Positions 17,441 to 29,141 of a DNA stretch of 64,000 bases are shown here, one piece after another. Each line of letters begins with the position of its first letter. Position 1 is the first letter of the stretch. The position numbers and the translations under genes were made by a program. The notes under the pieces were generated by a model that was not told the DNA's origin, made no database searches, and worked only from the letters and a program-made list of their open reading frames with translations. This DNA is from Chloroflexota bacterium. GTDB taxonomy: Bacteria > Chloroflexota > UBA11872 > VXOZ01. The stretch lies in the NCBI GenBank assembly GCA_026710945.1, contig JAPOQA010000014.1, positions 110,213-174,212 on the forward strand, written 5' to 3'.

Positions 17441-18451
17441 CTAGCGAAAACTGACCAGGCTGCGCTTTAGCGTGTCAAAGTACTGCATCGCCACCCCGGT
17501 GCCCAGCGCGACACTGATGAGGGGAGTGTCGGCAAGATAGCACGCAATGCCGGTTTCCTGCGTGAGGAGCCCGTCTAGATTGCGAAGCAGGGAACCGCCG
17601 CCTGTCATCACAATGCCTCGATCGATAATATCTGAAGCAAGTTCCGGCGGTGTCTTTTCCAGAACGTCACGAGCGCACTTAACGATTATGCCGATGGTCT
17701 CTTGAATCGCTTCAGTTATCTCATCTGATGTGATAGTAATGGTTCTTGGCAGGCCTGCTACCTGATCTCTGCCGCGCACTTCAAGTGAAATCGGCTGGTC
17801 CAAGGGAAGTGCACTGCCTACGGCAATCTTTACCTCTTCAGCGGTACCTTCACCGATCAAGAGGTTATAGTGTCTCTTGACATAATTGAGAATTGTCGAG
17901 TCGATGCGCCGTCCGCCCACCCGTACCGATTGGCAAACTACAATCGCGTTGAGTGAGAGAACGGCTACTTCAGTAGTGCCACCGCCTATGTTGATTACCA
18001 TGCTGCCGCTGGCGGAGGATATGGGCACATTGGCGCCGAGCGCCGCGGCAAGCGGCTCCTCGATCAGATAGGCATTGCCGGCGCCGGCCGAGACGACTGC
18101 ATCATGCACGGCGCGCCGCTCGACGCTGGTAATTCCGGTTGGCACAGAGACCATCACGTCTGGCTTGAAGAAGCGTACACGACCGCAGACCCGCCGAATT
18201 AGATGGCGTATCATCTCTTGGGTCACCACGTAATCAGCGATCACACCTTCGCGCATCGGTCGGACAACGGCAATATTACTCGGCGCCCTACCAATCATTT
18301 GGCGTGCCTCGTCGCCAATAGTCTCTACGCGATTGTCTTCCGTGGATACGGCAACGACTGAAGGGCCATTAATGGTGATGCCCCGTCCCGGTACGTATAC
18401 CAGCACGTTGGCAGTTCCCAGATCGATGCCGATTTGCTGTGCACCAAACAT
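17441..18451 (-). CDS. mreB: Rod shape-determining protein MreB/Mbl
   Basis: 336-residue actin-fold ATPase: IGIDLGTANVLVYVPGRG (phosphate-1), GSMVINIGGGTTEVAVLSL (phosphate-2) and GIVMTGGGSLLRNLDGLL (adenosine) are all visible. It forms membrane-associated filaments directing peptidoglycan synthesis. No mreC or mreD follows. It lies 8 bases behind murA on the same strand, consistent with joint control of wall synthesis. Confidence 0.95.
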   Translation of the reverse strand: MFGAQQIGIDLGTANVLVYVPGRGITINGPSVVAVSTEDNRVETIGDEARQMIGRAPSNIAVVRPMREGVIADYVVTQEMIRHLIRRVCGRVRFFKPDVMVSVPTGITSVERRAVHDAVVSAGAGNAYLIEEPLAAALGANVPISSASGSMVINIGGGTTEVAVLSLNAIVVCQSVRVGGRRIDSTILNYVKRHYNLLIGEGTAEEVKIAVGSALPLDQPISLEVRGRDQVAGLPRTITITSDEITEAIQETIGIIVKCARDVLEKTPPELASDIIDRGIVMTGGGSLLRNLDGLLTQETGIACYLADTPLISVALGTGVAMQYFDTLKRSLVSFR

Positions 18452-18459
18452 CTAGCTTG

Positions 18460-19740
18460 CTATTCCATTGCGACGTGCGCGCCGAGAGCTATCAAGTCCT
18501 CCGGCAGTGACTCATACCCCCGAAACACGTGATGCATGTCCGTCACGCGTGTTGTGCCCTCAGCAGCAAGGGCCGCAAGCAAGAGGGCGACACCTGAACG
18601 GATATCGAGTGCGCGCACCGAGGCTGCCTGCAAGAGTGTGGGCCCGTGAATGTATGCTTTCTCGCCGGATACCCGAATATCGGCTCCCATCTTGCGCAAC
18701 TCTTCCACGTAGTTAAAGCGCGCCTCAAATACGCGCTCGTGAATTACGCTCTCCCCGGTTGCTTGCGTAAGCAAGGCACAAATCTGTGGCTGTAAGTCTG
18801 TGGGAAAGCCGGGAAAGTGAATTGCCTGCACTTCCACGGCTCGCAGAGGGTAGCTCGCCGACACCCTAATGGGATCAAGCGTTCCCTGTATGGTAACACC
18901 GCATTGGGAAAGTTTATAGAGCAGGGGTTCCATATGATCGTAATTCGTGTTGTGAATAGTCACGTCACCACCGGTGATAGCGCTGGCGAACGCAAATGTC
19001 CCTGCCTCATGTCTGTCCGGTATCACGTCCCATTCCGCGCCGTGGAGACTCTCTACTCCCTCAATCTCAATCGTATTGGTGCCTGCGCCGTGGACGCGCG
19101 CTCCCATTTGATTGAGGCAATCGGCCAGTGCCACCACCTCCGGTTCTGAGGAGGCATGCCGAATCACGCTCGTACCCTTCGCCAATGCGGCGGCAAGCAT
19201 GAGATTCTCAGTGCCGGTATGGCTGGGATAGTCCAGGTAGAGCCGAGCACCGCTAAGTCGTCTGGCGGACAGGCGATAGTCCTGGTCTTGGCTCTCCACT
19301 GTGGCGCCCATTGCCTCGAAGCCAAGCAAGTCCACGTTTACGGGCCGCTCTCCGATCTTGCAGCCGCCGGGATGCACGGAGGACACTTCACCGACACGTG
19401 TCAGCAGCGGTCCGGTCACCAGAAAAGAAGCGCGAAAACTCGTGGCTATTTCCGTGGGCGTGCGCGTCGATGAAATCGTCTCTGCTGTAATTGCAATAGT
19501 CCGCCGGTTCGTGTCCACCTCCACACGGGCGCCCAAGCTGGTGAGCAGATTGGCCATTGCCTCGATATCGCGAATGAAAGGTGGATTGTGCAGAACGCAC
19601 GTTTCATTCGTAAGCAAGGCTGCTGCCATGAGAGGCAACGCGCAGTTCTTCGAACCTCGGGCCCGCACCTCGCCGTACAAGCGATTTCCGCCAGAGACGA
19701 CGGCAGTATCGGCTTGCGTTCGTTGCTTCAGTGCTGTCAT
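18460..19740 (-). CDS. murA: UDP-N-acetylglucosamine 1-carboxyvinyltransferase
   Basis: First committed step of peptidoglycan synthesis, transferring enolpyruvate from PEP to UDP-GlcNAc. 426 residues with GSKNCALPLMAAALL (Lys31-Asn32), SFLVTGPLL, and HPGGCKIGERPVN with the catalytic Cys127, the residue alkylated by fosfomycin, so a drug-sensitive form is expected. Late motifs GFPTDLQPQ and FEARFNYVEEL are present. ATG at 19740 follows GGAGCAGCCCTGA. Placed downstream of the ATP synthase operon and directly before mreB. Confidence 0.96.
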   Translation of the reverse strand: MTALKQRTQADTAVVSGGNRLYGEVRARGSKNCALPLMAAALLTNETCVLHNPPFIRDIEAMANLLTSLGARVEVDTNRRTIAITAETISSTRTPTEIATSFRASFLVTGPLLTRVGEVSSVHPGGCKIGERPVNVDLLGFEAMGATVESQDQDYRLSARRLSGARLYLDYPSHTGTENLMLAAALAKGTSVIRHASSEPEVVALADCLNQMGARVHGAGTNTIEIEGVESLHGAEWDVIPDRHEAGTFAFASAITGGDVTIHNTNYDHMEPLLYKLSQCGVTIQGTLDPIRVSASYPLRAVEVQAIHFPGFPTDLQPQICALLTQATGESVIHERVFEARFNYVEELRKMGADIRVSGEKAYIHGPTLLQAASVRALDIRSGVALLLAALAAEGTTRVTDMHHVFRGYESLPEDLIALGAHVAME

Positions 19741-19828
19741 TCAGGGCTGCTCCTGAGGAAGACCACACGCACCAAGAACCGTTTAGCTGCTAAGAAGGGC
19801 CGCCGGTAGGAAAGCGACAGAAATGGGA

Positions 19829-19933
19829 TCAGAATGAAAAGTAGGTAATCTGCGGGGCCCGGCCGAACCGTCGTTCAAACTGCTGCGAGATTACGTCGCG
19901 ATACCGCTTCCGAATTTCCTCTGCAGTGTTCAT
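19829..19933 (-). CDS. 34-codon ORF translationally coupled to atpC
   Basis: The atpC stop and this ATG share an ATGA overlap at 19933-19930. The frame encodes 34 residues starting MNTAEEIRKRYRDV and ending in an aromatic ITYFSF tail; it is basic and would form one amphipathic helix (EEIRKRYRDVISQQFERRF). No family is known to me. The exact 4-nt coupling, the helical composition and the place as last cistron of the atp operon argue that it is real rather than chance. It ends 88 bases before murA. Confidence 0.5.
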   Translation of the reverse strand: MNTAEEIRKRYRDVISQQFERRFGRAPQITYFSF

Positions 19934-20364
19934 CGCGCCTGAGAAGAACCGCGCCTGCGTCGCGCTTGTTGCGCTATACGCAGACGAATTAGCGCACGCC
20001 GCATGGCTGCCTCAGCGGCTGCGAGTTCCGCACCTTCACGCTTTTCGCTGAGGGCTTCTTCGGCGCGCTGACGCGCCTCTTCTGCGCGTTCGACATCAAT
20101 CTCTTCGGCACGTTCAGAGGCATCTGCCAGGACTGCTACCCGATTGTCCCGTACTTCCAAGAATCCTCCCGTTACAAAGAAGGATTCTTCCTCCTCACCC
20201 TTGCGCATTATGAGTTCACCAGGGGCCAAGGCAGTCATAAGCGGCGCGTGGCGCGGCAAGATTCCTACCACGCCTTCCGATGCCGGAGCCCGCACGGAAG
20301 CAACTGCCTCCGCCGTGAGAACTACACGCTCGGCGGTTATGATCTCAATGCGAAGCGATGCCAT
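19930..20364 (-). CDS. atpC: ATP synthase epsilon subunit
   Basis: 144 residues: N-terminal beta sandwich (MASLRIEIITAERVV, ILPRHAPLMTALAPGELI, GGFLEVRDNRVAVLADASERAEEID) and a C-terminal helical hairpin of Glu/Ala/Arg-rich repeats ending in an Arg-rich tail. It is the rotor subunit that couples gamma to the c-ring and may inhibit ATP hydrolysis. Starts 2 bases after atpD stop and overlaps the 34-codon ORF that follows. Confidence 0.95.
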   Translation of the reverse strand: MASLRIEIITAERVVLTAEAVASVRAPASEGVVGILPRHAPLMTALAPGELIMRKGEEEESFFVTGGFLEVRDNRVAVLADASERAEEIDVERAEEARQRAEEALSEKREGAELAAAEAAMRRALIRLRIAQQARRRRGSSQAR

Positions 20365-20366
20365 GA

Positions 20367-22717
<2,351 letters not shown>

Positions 22718-24250
22718 TTACGCTGCTCCTGACTGCACGGAAGGCTGGAAAACATCCTGCTTGAATTGACTGATTGCTGCCGTCAATTTCTCTTCAACCT
22801 CTTCAGGGAGGGCTTGGGATTCCCTTATCTCATCCGCTACCTCGCGGTGGCTGGCAGAGATATGTTGCAGCAATTCGGTGACAAAGCGGTCGATGTCATT
22901 TACAGCAACGTCGTCCAACTCACCGGCATTCAGGGCAAAAATGCTGATTACCTGGTTTTCAACAGACAGTGGGACGTACTGAGGCTGTTTCAAAATTTCC
23001 ATCGCCCGTTGTCCACGTTCGAGTTGCTGCCGTGTAACACGGTCGAGGTCCGAGCCGATTTGCGCGAAAGCGGCGAGTTCACGGTACTGCGCCATGTCCA
23101 AGCGCAGCCTTCCGGCCACCTGTTTCATCGCCTTGATCTGCGCATCTCCACCGACGCGTGAAACCGAGATACCGGCATTCACGGCCGGCCGCTGGCCGGC
23201 ATAGAAGAGGTCCGGCTCAAGGTATATCTGCCCATCCGTAATCGAAATCACATTTGTGGGGATGTACGCAGATACGTCCCCGGCTTGAGTCTCGATGATG
23301 GGTAGTGCGGTCAGCGTGCCGCCGCCATGGTCTTCATTGAGACAGGAAGCCCGTTCCAGTAAGCGCGAGTGGAGATAGAAGACGTCGCCGGGATAGGCCT
23401 CACGGCCGGGTGGGCGGCGCAGCAACAGGGATACCTGTCGATATGCCCAGGCATGCTTGCTGAGGTCGTCGTAGATGACCAGGGCGTCCTGGCCTCTATC
23501 TCGGAAATACTCGCCCATAGTGCACCCGGCGAATGGAGAGAGATAGAGCAGAGCCGCGGGATCGGACGCCCCTGCGGCTACAATGATGGTGTGGTCCATT
23601 GCGCCGTTGCGGTCGAGAATCGTCATGACGTTGGCGATGTCTGACTCTTTCTGACCGATGGCGACATAAATGCAGACTACATCCTTGCCCTTTTGGTTAA
23701 TGATTGTATCCAGCGCAATCGCCGTCTTTCCGGTCTGACGGTCGCCGATGATAAGTTCGCGCTGGCCGCGGCCAATGGGAATCATTGAGTCGATGGCCTT
23801 GATTCCAGTCTGCAACGGGACATTCACGCTTTTTCGCGTGACGACACCGGGGGCCACTTTTTCAATCACGCTTGTCTCTGTCGTATTGATCGGCCCTTTG
23901 CCGTCCACGGGTTGACCTAGCGAATTGACCACCCGTCCGGCGAGTTCAGGTCCGATAGGGACGGACATAACGCGTCCGGTGCCTCGCACCTCGTCACCCT
24001 CTTTGATCTCCTCGTAAGGGCCCATGATGACCGCACCGACGGTGTCTTCTTCCAAATTCAATGCGAGACCAAAGACTCCGTTGGAGAACTCCAAGATTTC
24101 ACTGCTCATAACTCCGGAAAGGCCGAAGATACGAGCAATGCCGTCTCCCGCTTCAACCACGGTGCCGACGTCAACCGCCTCGCTCGGGCGATCGAACGCT
24201 TCAATCTGTTGGCGAAGTGCGGAGGCAATATCCTCAGACTTGATGCTCAA
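22718..24250 (-). CDS. atpA: ATP synthase F1 alpha subunit
   Basis: 510 residues with Walker [14 protein letters not shown], the regulatory-site region [44 protein letters not shown] and the C-terminal [13 protein letters not shown]. Non-catalytic nucleotide-binding subunit alternating with beta. 26 bases after atpH. Normal in every respect. Confidence 0.97.
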   Translation of the reverse strand: MSIKSEDIASALRQQIEAFDRPSEAVDVGTVVEAGDGIARIFGLSGVMSSEILEFSNGVFGLALNLEEDTVGAVIMGPYEEIKEGDEVRGTGRVMSVPIGPELAGRVVNSLGQPVDGKGPINTTETSVIEKVAPGVVTRKSVNVPLQTGIKAIDSMIPIGRGQRELIIGDRQTGKTAIALDTIINQKGKDVVCIYVAIGQKESDIANVMTILDRNGAMDHTIIVAAGASDPAALLYLSPFAGCTMGEYFRDRGQDALVIYDDLSKHAWAYRQVSLLLRRPPGREAYPGDVFYLHSRLLERASCLNEDHGGGTLTALPIIETQAGDVSAYIPTNVISITDGQIYLEPDLFYAGQRPAVNAGISVSRVGGDAQIKAMKQVAGRLRLDMAQYRELAAFAQIGSDLDRVTRQQLERGQRAMEILKQPQYVPLSVENQVISIFALNAGELDDVAVNDIDRFVTELLQHISASHREVADEIRESQALPEEVEEKLTAAISQFKQDVFQPSVQSGAA

Positions 24251-24276
24251 GAGGCCCTCTCTCCTTTCCGAGCGCG

Positions 24277-24813
24277 CTAGATTACACGCGCCAGTTGCTC
24301 TTCCATCGCCCTTAGCGACGCTCGGACGCTAAGGTCTTGCAGGCGGTCTTCTTCGCGTAGTATAAGTCCGCCAACAATGGCGGGATCTACTGTTTCCTCC
24401 AAATGCACGCTGCGGCCATCTCTGCCCAGCGAATTCTTGAGTTGCTGTCGCAAGTCCTCCGTCAGTGGTGCCGCGCTGGTCACGTGTACGCGCGCTATTC
24501 CTTCAATTCGGTCCGCTTCTCGCAACACCTGTCGAGCTAGCTGCGATAGACTGCGCACCGCGCGATCCTCAATGAGAATTCTCAACAGCTCCTGACCGGC
24601 GGCAGACAGATGGCCGCCAATTGAACGTTGCACAGCATCCATCCGCTCCCCCAAAGACAGGCGCGGGTCTTCCAAGAAGTGCCGTATGGTGCGGTCCTCG
24701 CCAATCGCCAGGAGAGCCGTCATGTCACGCCGCCATTGGTCGAGGGTATTCGTCTTTCGCGCGAAGTCCAGCACACCGCGGCTGTAGCGGCGGACATTGG
24801 TAGCGCTGCTCAC
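24277..24813 (-). CDS. atpH: ATP synthase delta subunit
   Basis: 178 residues: [18 protein letters not shown]-terminal helical domain and C-terminal [19 protein letters not shown] and [30 protein letters not shown] domain, the OSCP/delta signature. Links F1 to the b-subunit stator. Its ATG overlaps the atpF stop by 4 bases. Confidence 0.93.
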   Translation of the reverse strand: MSSATNVRRYSRGVLDFARKTNTLDQWRRDMTALLAIGEDRTIRHFLEDPRLSLGERMDAVQRSIGGHLSAAGQELLRILIEDRAVRSLSQLARQVLREADRIEGIARVHVTSAAPLTEDLRQQLKNSLGRDGRSVHLEETVDPAIVGGLILREEDRLQDLSVRASLRAMEEQLARVI

Positions 24814-25304
24814 GACGACTCTTCCAAATCTGCAACGAGGCGGGCCGTGAGTTGGCGGTCCTTCTCTGAATCGAAACTCTCTTGAATGAGCTTTCCGGCC
24901 ACAGCGACAGAGAGCGACGCAACCTCTTGGCGCAATTCACGGCGAGCGTGCCCAATTTCAGCACGGAGTTCTTCTTGGCCTCTCTCCAGAATGCGCTGCG
25001 CTTCCTGCTGAGCATTGGCGACGCTTTCATCGCGTAAGCGCTCAGCCGCCGCCGTCGCGTCATCGATGATCTTGCGCGCATGAGCGCGCGACTCTTCAAG
25101 CTGGCGCTCATACTCTTCGCGGAGATTCTCTGCCTCACTGCGCGCACGTTCCGCTGCCTCTTGGCCCTCGCGGATACGCTCCTTCCGCTGATCGAGCATG
25201 TTTAGCACGGGGCGGTAAAGCAGACGGTGCAGCAGAAAGACGAGAAGCAGAAAGTTGATGATCTGGAAGGCGAGATAGAACGGGTTGATCCCAAGCTCGC
25301 CCAT
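24810..25304 (-). CDS. atpF: ATP synthase F0 b subunit
   Basis: 164 residues: one N-terminal membrane helix (FYLAFQIINFLLLVFLLHRLL) followed by a long charged coiled coil of Glu/Arg/Ala repeats, the peripheral stalk. Only one b-type gene is present, so a homodimer is expected. Overlaps atpH by 4 bases; 72 bases after atpE. Confidence 0.94.
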   Translation of the reverse strand: MGELGINPFYLAFQIINFLLLVFLLHRLLYRPVLNMLDQRKERIREGQEAAERARSEAENLREEYERQLEESRAHARKIIDDATAAAERLRDESVANAQQEAQRILERGQEELRAEIGHARRELRQEVASLSVAVAGKLIQESFDSEKDRQLTARLVADLEESS

Positions 25305-25376
25305 AGCGGTACCTTCTCCCTTTTGCCTGATGTATCTCGAGTCTATCTAGAATCGGCAGTGCGATTCTCGAATGCC

Positions 25377-25607
25377 TTACCCTAGGAAAATAAGCAGGAT
25401 CGCCGTTAGCAACGAGTAGATTGCAATCGCCTCGGCGAGGCCCGCACCAATGATAAGGGTGTTGCGAACGTCATTCGCGGCTTCTGGATTGCGACCAATT
25501 GCCTCCATAGCGCCGCGCACCGCAATTCCGATGCCCAAGCCCGGACCAATAGCTCCGACGCCCATTGCGATACCCGCAGCCAACTTTGCAGCAGTTTCCG
25601 GATCCAT
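25377..25607 (-). CDS. atpE: ATP synthase F0 c subunit
   Basis: 76-residue helical hairpin with glycine motif GPGLGIGIAV, loop RNPEA and carboxylate Glu59 in the second helix. The residue after Glu59 is Ala (AEAIAIY) rather than Ser/Thr, and the first helix lacks the Na+-binding Gln, so the ring should translocate protons. Normal length; forms the membrane rotor. Confidence 0.95.
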   Translation of the reverse strand: MDPETAAKLAAGIAMGVGAIGPGLGIGIAVRGAMEAIGRNPEAANDVRNTLIIGAGLAEAIAIYSLLTAILLIFLG

Positions 25608-25683
25608 GGATTCCTCTTCTCCTTACTCTTACCACTACTAGTTCGGTACGATAAACCTAACTGCTCTTACGCGTGACAAAACC

Positions 25684-26451
25684 CTAGGAATGCGCTTCCT
25701 CGTGTTCATGTTCACCGCTCATGGCCAGTCCAAGGAAGATTAGTGTGAGCATGGTGAAGATGAGCGCTTGGATTAGTCCGAAGAGAACCTCCAAGACCAT
25801 GAAAGCGGCTCCTACCAACGGTATGCGCATCACCAAGAGCAAGACTTCTCCAGCAAAGATATTGCCAAAAAGACGGACTGAGAGCGACACCGGCACAAAA
25901 GATTCGATCGCAATGTTTATCAGGATCAGTATTGGCAGGGGGCCTGCCAGGTGCTTTAGGTATCCCAGTGGCTTGTGAACGATTAGTCCCGCGGAGTGGA
26001 TGAGAATGAAAGCGATCAACGCCATACCGATTGTCATATTGAGGTCGCTGTTGGCAGCTCGAAAGATCGGTATGAAAATCTCGTGCCCCTTGCCGTCGTC
26101 TCCCCAAACGCCAATGCTGTTGAAGCCTGGCAAGAGTCCCATCCAGTTCGCAACAACAATGTAGATGAAGAACGTCGCAATGATAGGAAATACGATGCGG
26201 GCGCGGGCACCGACGACGCCCTCAACAATTTCGTAGAGCATGCCGACAATGGCTTCGGCAAAATTCTGTAGGCCGCTCGGGACCAATTGCATGTTACGCG
26301 TGGCAAGGATGGAGGCAATCACCAGCAGCGCCATGACGATCCAGGCGGTAAAGATGGTGTTGGTGATTGTAATAGGGCCTATGTGAAACAGGGGTTCCGC
26401 AGCCAGCGAAATGTGCAGTCCTTTGAAGCCAATGATTTCCAGGAAATCCAT
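25684..26451 (-). CDS. atpB: ATP synthase F0 a subunit
   Basis: 255 residues with about six helices. The half-channel helix SVRLFGNIFAGE carries the essential Arg193, and FRAANSDLNMTIGMALIAF and the C-terminal ALIFTMLTLIFLGLA are typical. The His-rich acidic tail (GEHEHEEAHS) is common. Lies between atpZ and atpE. Confidence 0.96.
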   Translation of the reverse strand: MDFLEIIGFKGLHISLAAEPLFHIGPITITNTIFTAWIVMALLVIASILATRNMQLVPSGLQNFAEAIVGMLYEIVEGVVGARARIVFPIIATFFIYIVVANWMGLLPGFNSIGVWGDDGKGHEIFIPIFRAANSDLNMTIGMALIAFILIHSAGLIVHKPLGYLKHLAGPLPILILINIAIESFVPVSLSVRLFGNIFAGEVLLLVMRIPLVGAAFMVLEVLFGLIQALIFTMLTLIFLGLAMSGEHEHEEAHS

Positions 26452-26459
26452 AGTGCTCC

Positions 26460-26687
26460 CTACACCTGCAATCGAAAGAGCTGGTAGAGCGTACCAAAGC
26501 TCAACAATAACCCGATTAACATACCTACGAGAACCAGCAACGGACCCGTGCCGAACCGTTCGTCAAGATAGTTGCCGGCCCAAACACCACCGAGCACAAA
26601 TGCGCCCACTACAAAGCCGAATTGGAGCGCGAACATTCCCGCTCGCAGCGGCCCTATCTCGATGCGCTTCTTGGGCTGGGGCGGCAT
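26460..26687 (-). CDS. atpZ: AtpZ/AtpI-family ATP synthase accessory protein
   Basis: 75 residues with two membrane helices (FALQFGFVVGAFVLGGVWAG, LLVLVGMLIGLLLSFGTLY) flanking a YLDERFGTGP loop, the AtpZ/AtpI pattern. Such proteins help c-ring assembly or Mg2+/Ca2+ transport. ATG 26687 has GAGGAAGG just ahead; an earlier in-frame start at 26720 would place the start next to the promoter -10. First gene of the operon. Confidence 0.85.
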   Translation of the reverse strand: MPPQPKKRIEIGPLRAGMFALQFGFVVGAFVLGGVWAGNYLDERFGTGPLLVLVGMLIGLLLSFGTLYQLFRLQV

Positions 26688-26710
26688 TGTCCTTCCTCTT
26701 GCGTCAAGCA

Positions 26711-26739
26711 AGTATAGCATACGCCGATGTCCGCCTCAA
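26711..26739 (-). promoter_or_regulatory. Sigma-70-type promoter of the atp operon
   Basis: Minus-strand TTGAGG, exactly 17 bases, TATACT, with TGC before the -10 (extended -10). It lies 24 bases before the atpZ ATG at 26687, so the leader would be short. This is the best-formed promoter on the minus strand. Confidence 0.75.
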
Positions 26740-26825
26740 AGCCTCCGCGCGCATGTGCATTATTTCACAATCTTTTTAATTTGTCTACAAGCGAGGTTGA
26801 TTAATTGGATCATTGAACCCGTTCC

Positions 26826-27953
26826 TCAGCGAGCGCGTGTCAGTAGGTCTTGTATGGAAACTGAAGCTCCGTCTCGACCGGCTGAGACATTTGCGCCGAG
26901 CACGGCAGCCAGACTGTACATCGCATCGCTAAAGGGACTGCGAATGTATGACGGGTCGCCCTGCGCTACCGCTCTAACGAATGCGCGGTTGGCTTCAAGC
27001 GTGGCGTCGCCGCGATTGCCTGCGGGCAATCGATGCCGCAGTACTTCGGCTGATGGCGGCGTGCGAGGAGTGTACGCTCCGTCATGAAAGTAGGCGACCG
27101 GTCCTTGGGGCTCCAGGCTCAGATGGCCGTGGTCCCACAGCACGTGCATGTAGCTTTCCTGATAGAAGACTCGGGCCAAACGCGACATAATTAGGTGTCC
27201 CACAGCCCCATTGGCAAATGTGTACGTCACGCTATAGGCTGTCGGATTGTCGCCTTCAATAGCGGCAAGTGCGGAGTCCCGTGGCACGTAATGAGCTTGT
27301 ACGCTGTCAATCTCACCGCACCAGTAACGCATCAAATCAGTCTGGTGAATGCCGGCTTCGACGACCGAACTGCCGGACCAATCTTGAAAGGCAGTCCAAA
27401 CCCGGCTCGCCGGTCCGCCAAGGTCTTCGGTCGGTGTGTGCTTCGCGTTATGGCTTTCCACGCTTCCCGTGTGAACCATGGTTGCCATGACGATGCGCTT
27501 GCCTCGCAGATACTCGTGCATTGCGGCATGCCAGGCATCGTAGCGCTCCTGAAAGCCAACTGCAGCAATGACGTTGTTGCGTTCAATGGCAACATCCATG
27601 GCGTGCGCTTCTTGGAGGTCGAGACTCATGGGCTTTTCCACAAAGAGGTTGAGGCCCCGTTCCGCGGCGCACACCACCTCGCCGTTGTGGCGGTTAGGTG
27701 GAATGCACACGTAGAGCGCCTCTAGTTCCTCTGCTGCCTGGAGCGTGTCTAAGGAAGTGTAGCGGCGGACACTCTCCTGTCGATAATCAGGAACATGACG
27801 GCGGATCTTCTCTTCCACCAGATTGGGTTCGTGCATGTCCCCGAGCGCGGCGACCTGAGCCACTCCCTCTTCCTGCAAACGCCAAAGCGCTGCCAGGTGT
27901 TGCAATCCGCGCTGACCGATGCCAAGAATGCCGATCCGAGGTGGTGCGGTCAC
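26826..27953 (-). CDS. Gfo/Idh/MocA family oxidoreductase
   Basis: 375 residues from a GTG at 27953, preceded by GGAG ten bases away and directly followed by the Rossmann start PRIGILGIGQRGLQHL; an upstream in-frame ATG at 28040 would add 29 unlikely residues. The FVEKPMSLD motif carries the catalytic Lys, and VVEAGIHQTDLMRYW the His/Asp of the substrate domain. A sugar or polyol NAD(P) dehydrogenase, substrate unknown. Followed on the same strand by the atp promoter; preceded by SDR and hydroxyacid dehydrogenase genes, perhaps one catabolic set. Confidence 0.88.
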   Translation of the reverse strand: MTAPPRIGILGIGQRGLQHLAALWRLQEEGVAQVAALGDMHEPNLVEEKIRRHVPDYRQESVRRYTSLDTLQAAEELEALYVCIPPNRHNGEVVCAAERGLNLFVEKPMSLDLQEAHAMDVAIERNNVIAAVGFQERYDAWHAAMHEYLRGKRIVMATMVHTGSVESHNAKHTPTEDLGGPASRVWTAFQDWSGSSVVEAGIHQTDLMRYWCGEIDSVQAHYVPRDSALAAIEGDNPTAYSVTYTFANGAVGHLIMSRLARVFYQESYMHVLWDHGHLSLEPQGPVAYFHDGAYTPRTPPSAEVLRHRLPAGNRGDATLEANRAFVRAVAQGDPSYIRSPFSDAMYSLAAVLGANVSAGRDGASVSIQDLLTRAR

Positions 27954-28279
27954 GTTATCGTTGCTCCTACGTGGAATCTCTTTGGGCTTACTGTGCTCTC
28001 CGGCGTTCAACGTCACTCTCCCCGTAACAATTGCAGCCAAGCCCTCTATCGCAGCCTTCAGAAGTAAGGCTGGATACCCGGCACGCGTAAGCGGGAGAAC
28101 GTGTTGGGCTCGTGTCTACGTCACGCGCCGTTCAACGCTTGAATACTCTAAATGTAAGGGCAAGCGGATGTTCGAGCGAATTCAAGAAAACAAGGTACGC
28201 GCTAACATTAGGCGCGGCACTCCCATGCCGAGCCTCTCCCGGGCCTTCTCACTCCTTCTCGCGACCCATGACACGAGCA

Positions 28280-29116
28280 TCAGTAAGGGAGTTGGGTGTC
28301 TGGATTCTCTTGCATGTAGTGTGCGAGGCGAACACCGAGATTCTCCTGCAACTGAATGCTGAGACCACCGTCAACTACCAGGGCGTGACCCGTAATGAAA
28401 CTCGCCTGTGCCGAGCAGAGGAACGCGATTGCGCTGGCAATTTCCTCCGGCTTCCCGCAGCGCCGCAGGGGGTACTGCTCTTCAAAGAACGCGTAGCCGC
28501 TTGGATTGTCCTCCCACATGCGGGCCTGGATATTCTCGGTGACAATGTGGCCCGGGCAGATAGCGTTCACGCGAATGCCACGCGGGCCGAGATCAATTGC
28601 CATCTGACGTGTCATGCCGATCACTGCACTCTTGCTCGCTTCGTAGACGAGAAAGCCGGGCGATTGTAAGAGGCCATGCACGGACGAGATATTGATGATG
28701 TTGCCGCCCCCATTCTTCTCAATGTGCGGAACTGCGTACTTGCTGGCGAGGAAGAGGGCTTTGGCCATTACCGCTAAGCCGGAATCCCAGGCTTCTTCTG
28801 TCGTCTCGAGAATGCTCGTGTCTTGGGCCGACGTCGGGGAGTACGCGTTATTCACAAGAATATCCACCCGTCCCCAATGCTCCACGGCCCTGTCGATGGT
28901 TTTGACGATGTCGGCGTGGTCACCCACATCTGCCAACACAACTTCAGCCTCACCGCCCGCCTCACGAATGCCGGAGGCATTCTCCCTTGCCGCTTCCTCG
29001 TTGATGTCAGCAATGAGGACCTTTCCGCCGTCGGCGGCCAGCCGTCGCGCGGTAGCGCCACCGATTCCCAATGCGCCCCCCGTCACTATGGCTACTTGTC
29101 CCGACAAGTCAAACAT
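28280..29116 (-). CDS. Short-chain dehydrogenase/reductase
   Basis: 278 residues of a classical SDR: TGGALGIGG cofactor loop, ADINEE (acidic residue after strand 2 suggests NAD preference), LVNNAYS, INISSVHG, and catalytic Tyr158-x-x-x-Lys162 in VYEASKS; C-terminal VDGGLSIQLQ. The tail after residue 250 is a little longer than usual (LGVRLAHYMQENPD). It follows the 2-hydroxyacid dehydrogenase by 25 bases on the same strand. Confidence 0.92.
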   Translation of the reverse strand: MFDLSGQVAIVTGGALGIGGATARRLAADGGKVLIADINEEAARENASGIREAGGEAEVVLADVGDHADIVKTIDRAVEHWGRVDILVNNAYSPTSAQDTSILETTEEAWDSGLAVMAKALFLASKYAVPHIEKNGGGNIINISSVHGLLQSPGFLVYEASKSAVIGMTRQMAIDLGPRGIRVNAICPGHIVTENIQARMWEDNPSGYAFFEEQYPLRRCGKPEEIASAIAFLCSAQASFITGHALVVDGGLSIQLQENLGVRLAHYMQENPDTQLPY

Positions 29117-29141
29117 AGGCCTACTCTTTCCGTCTCAGCAA

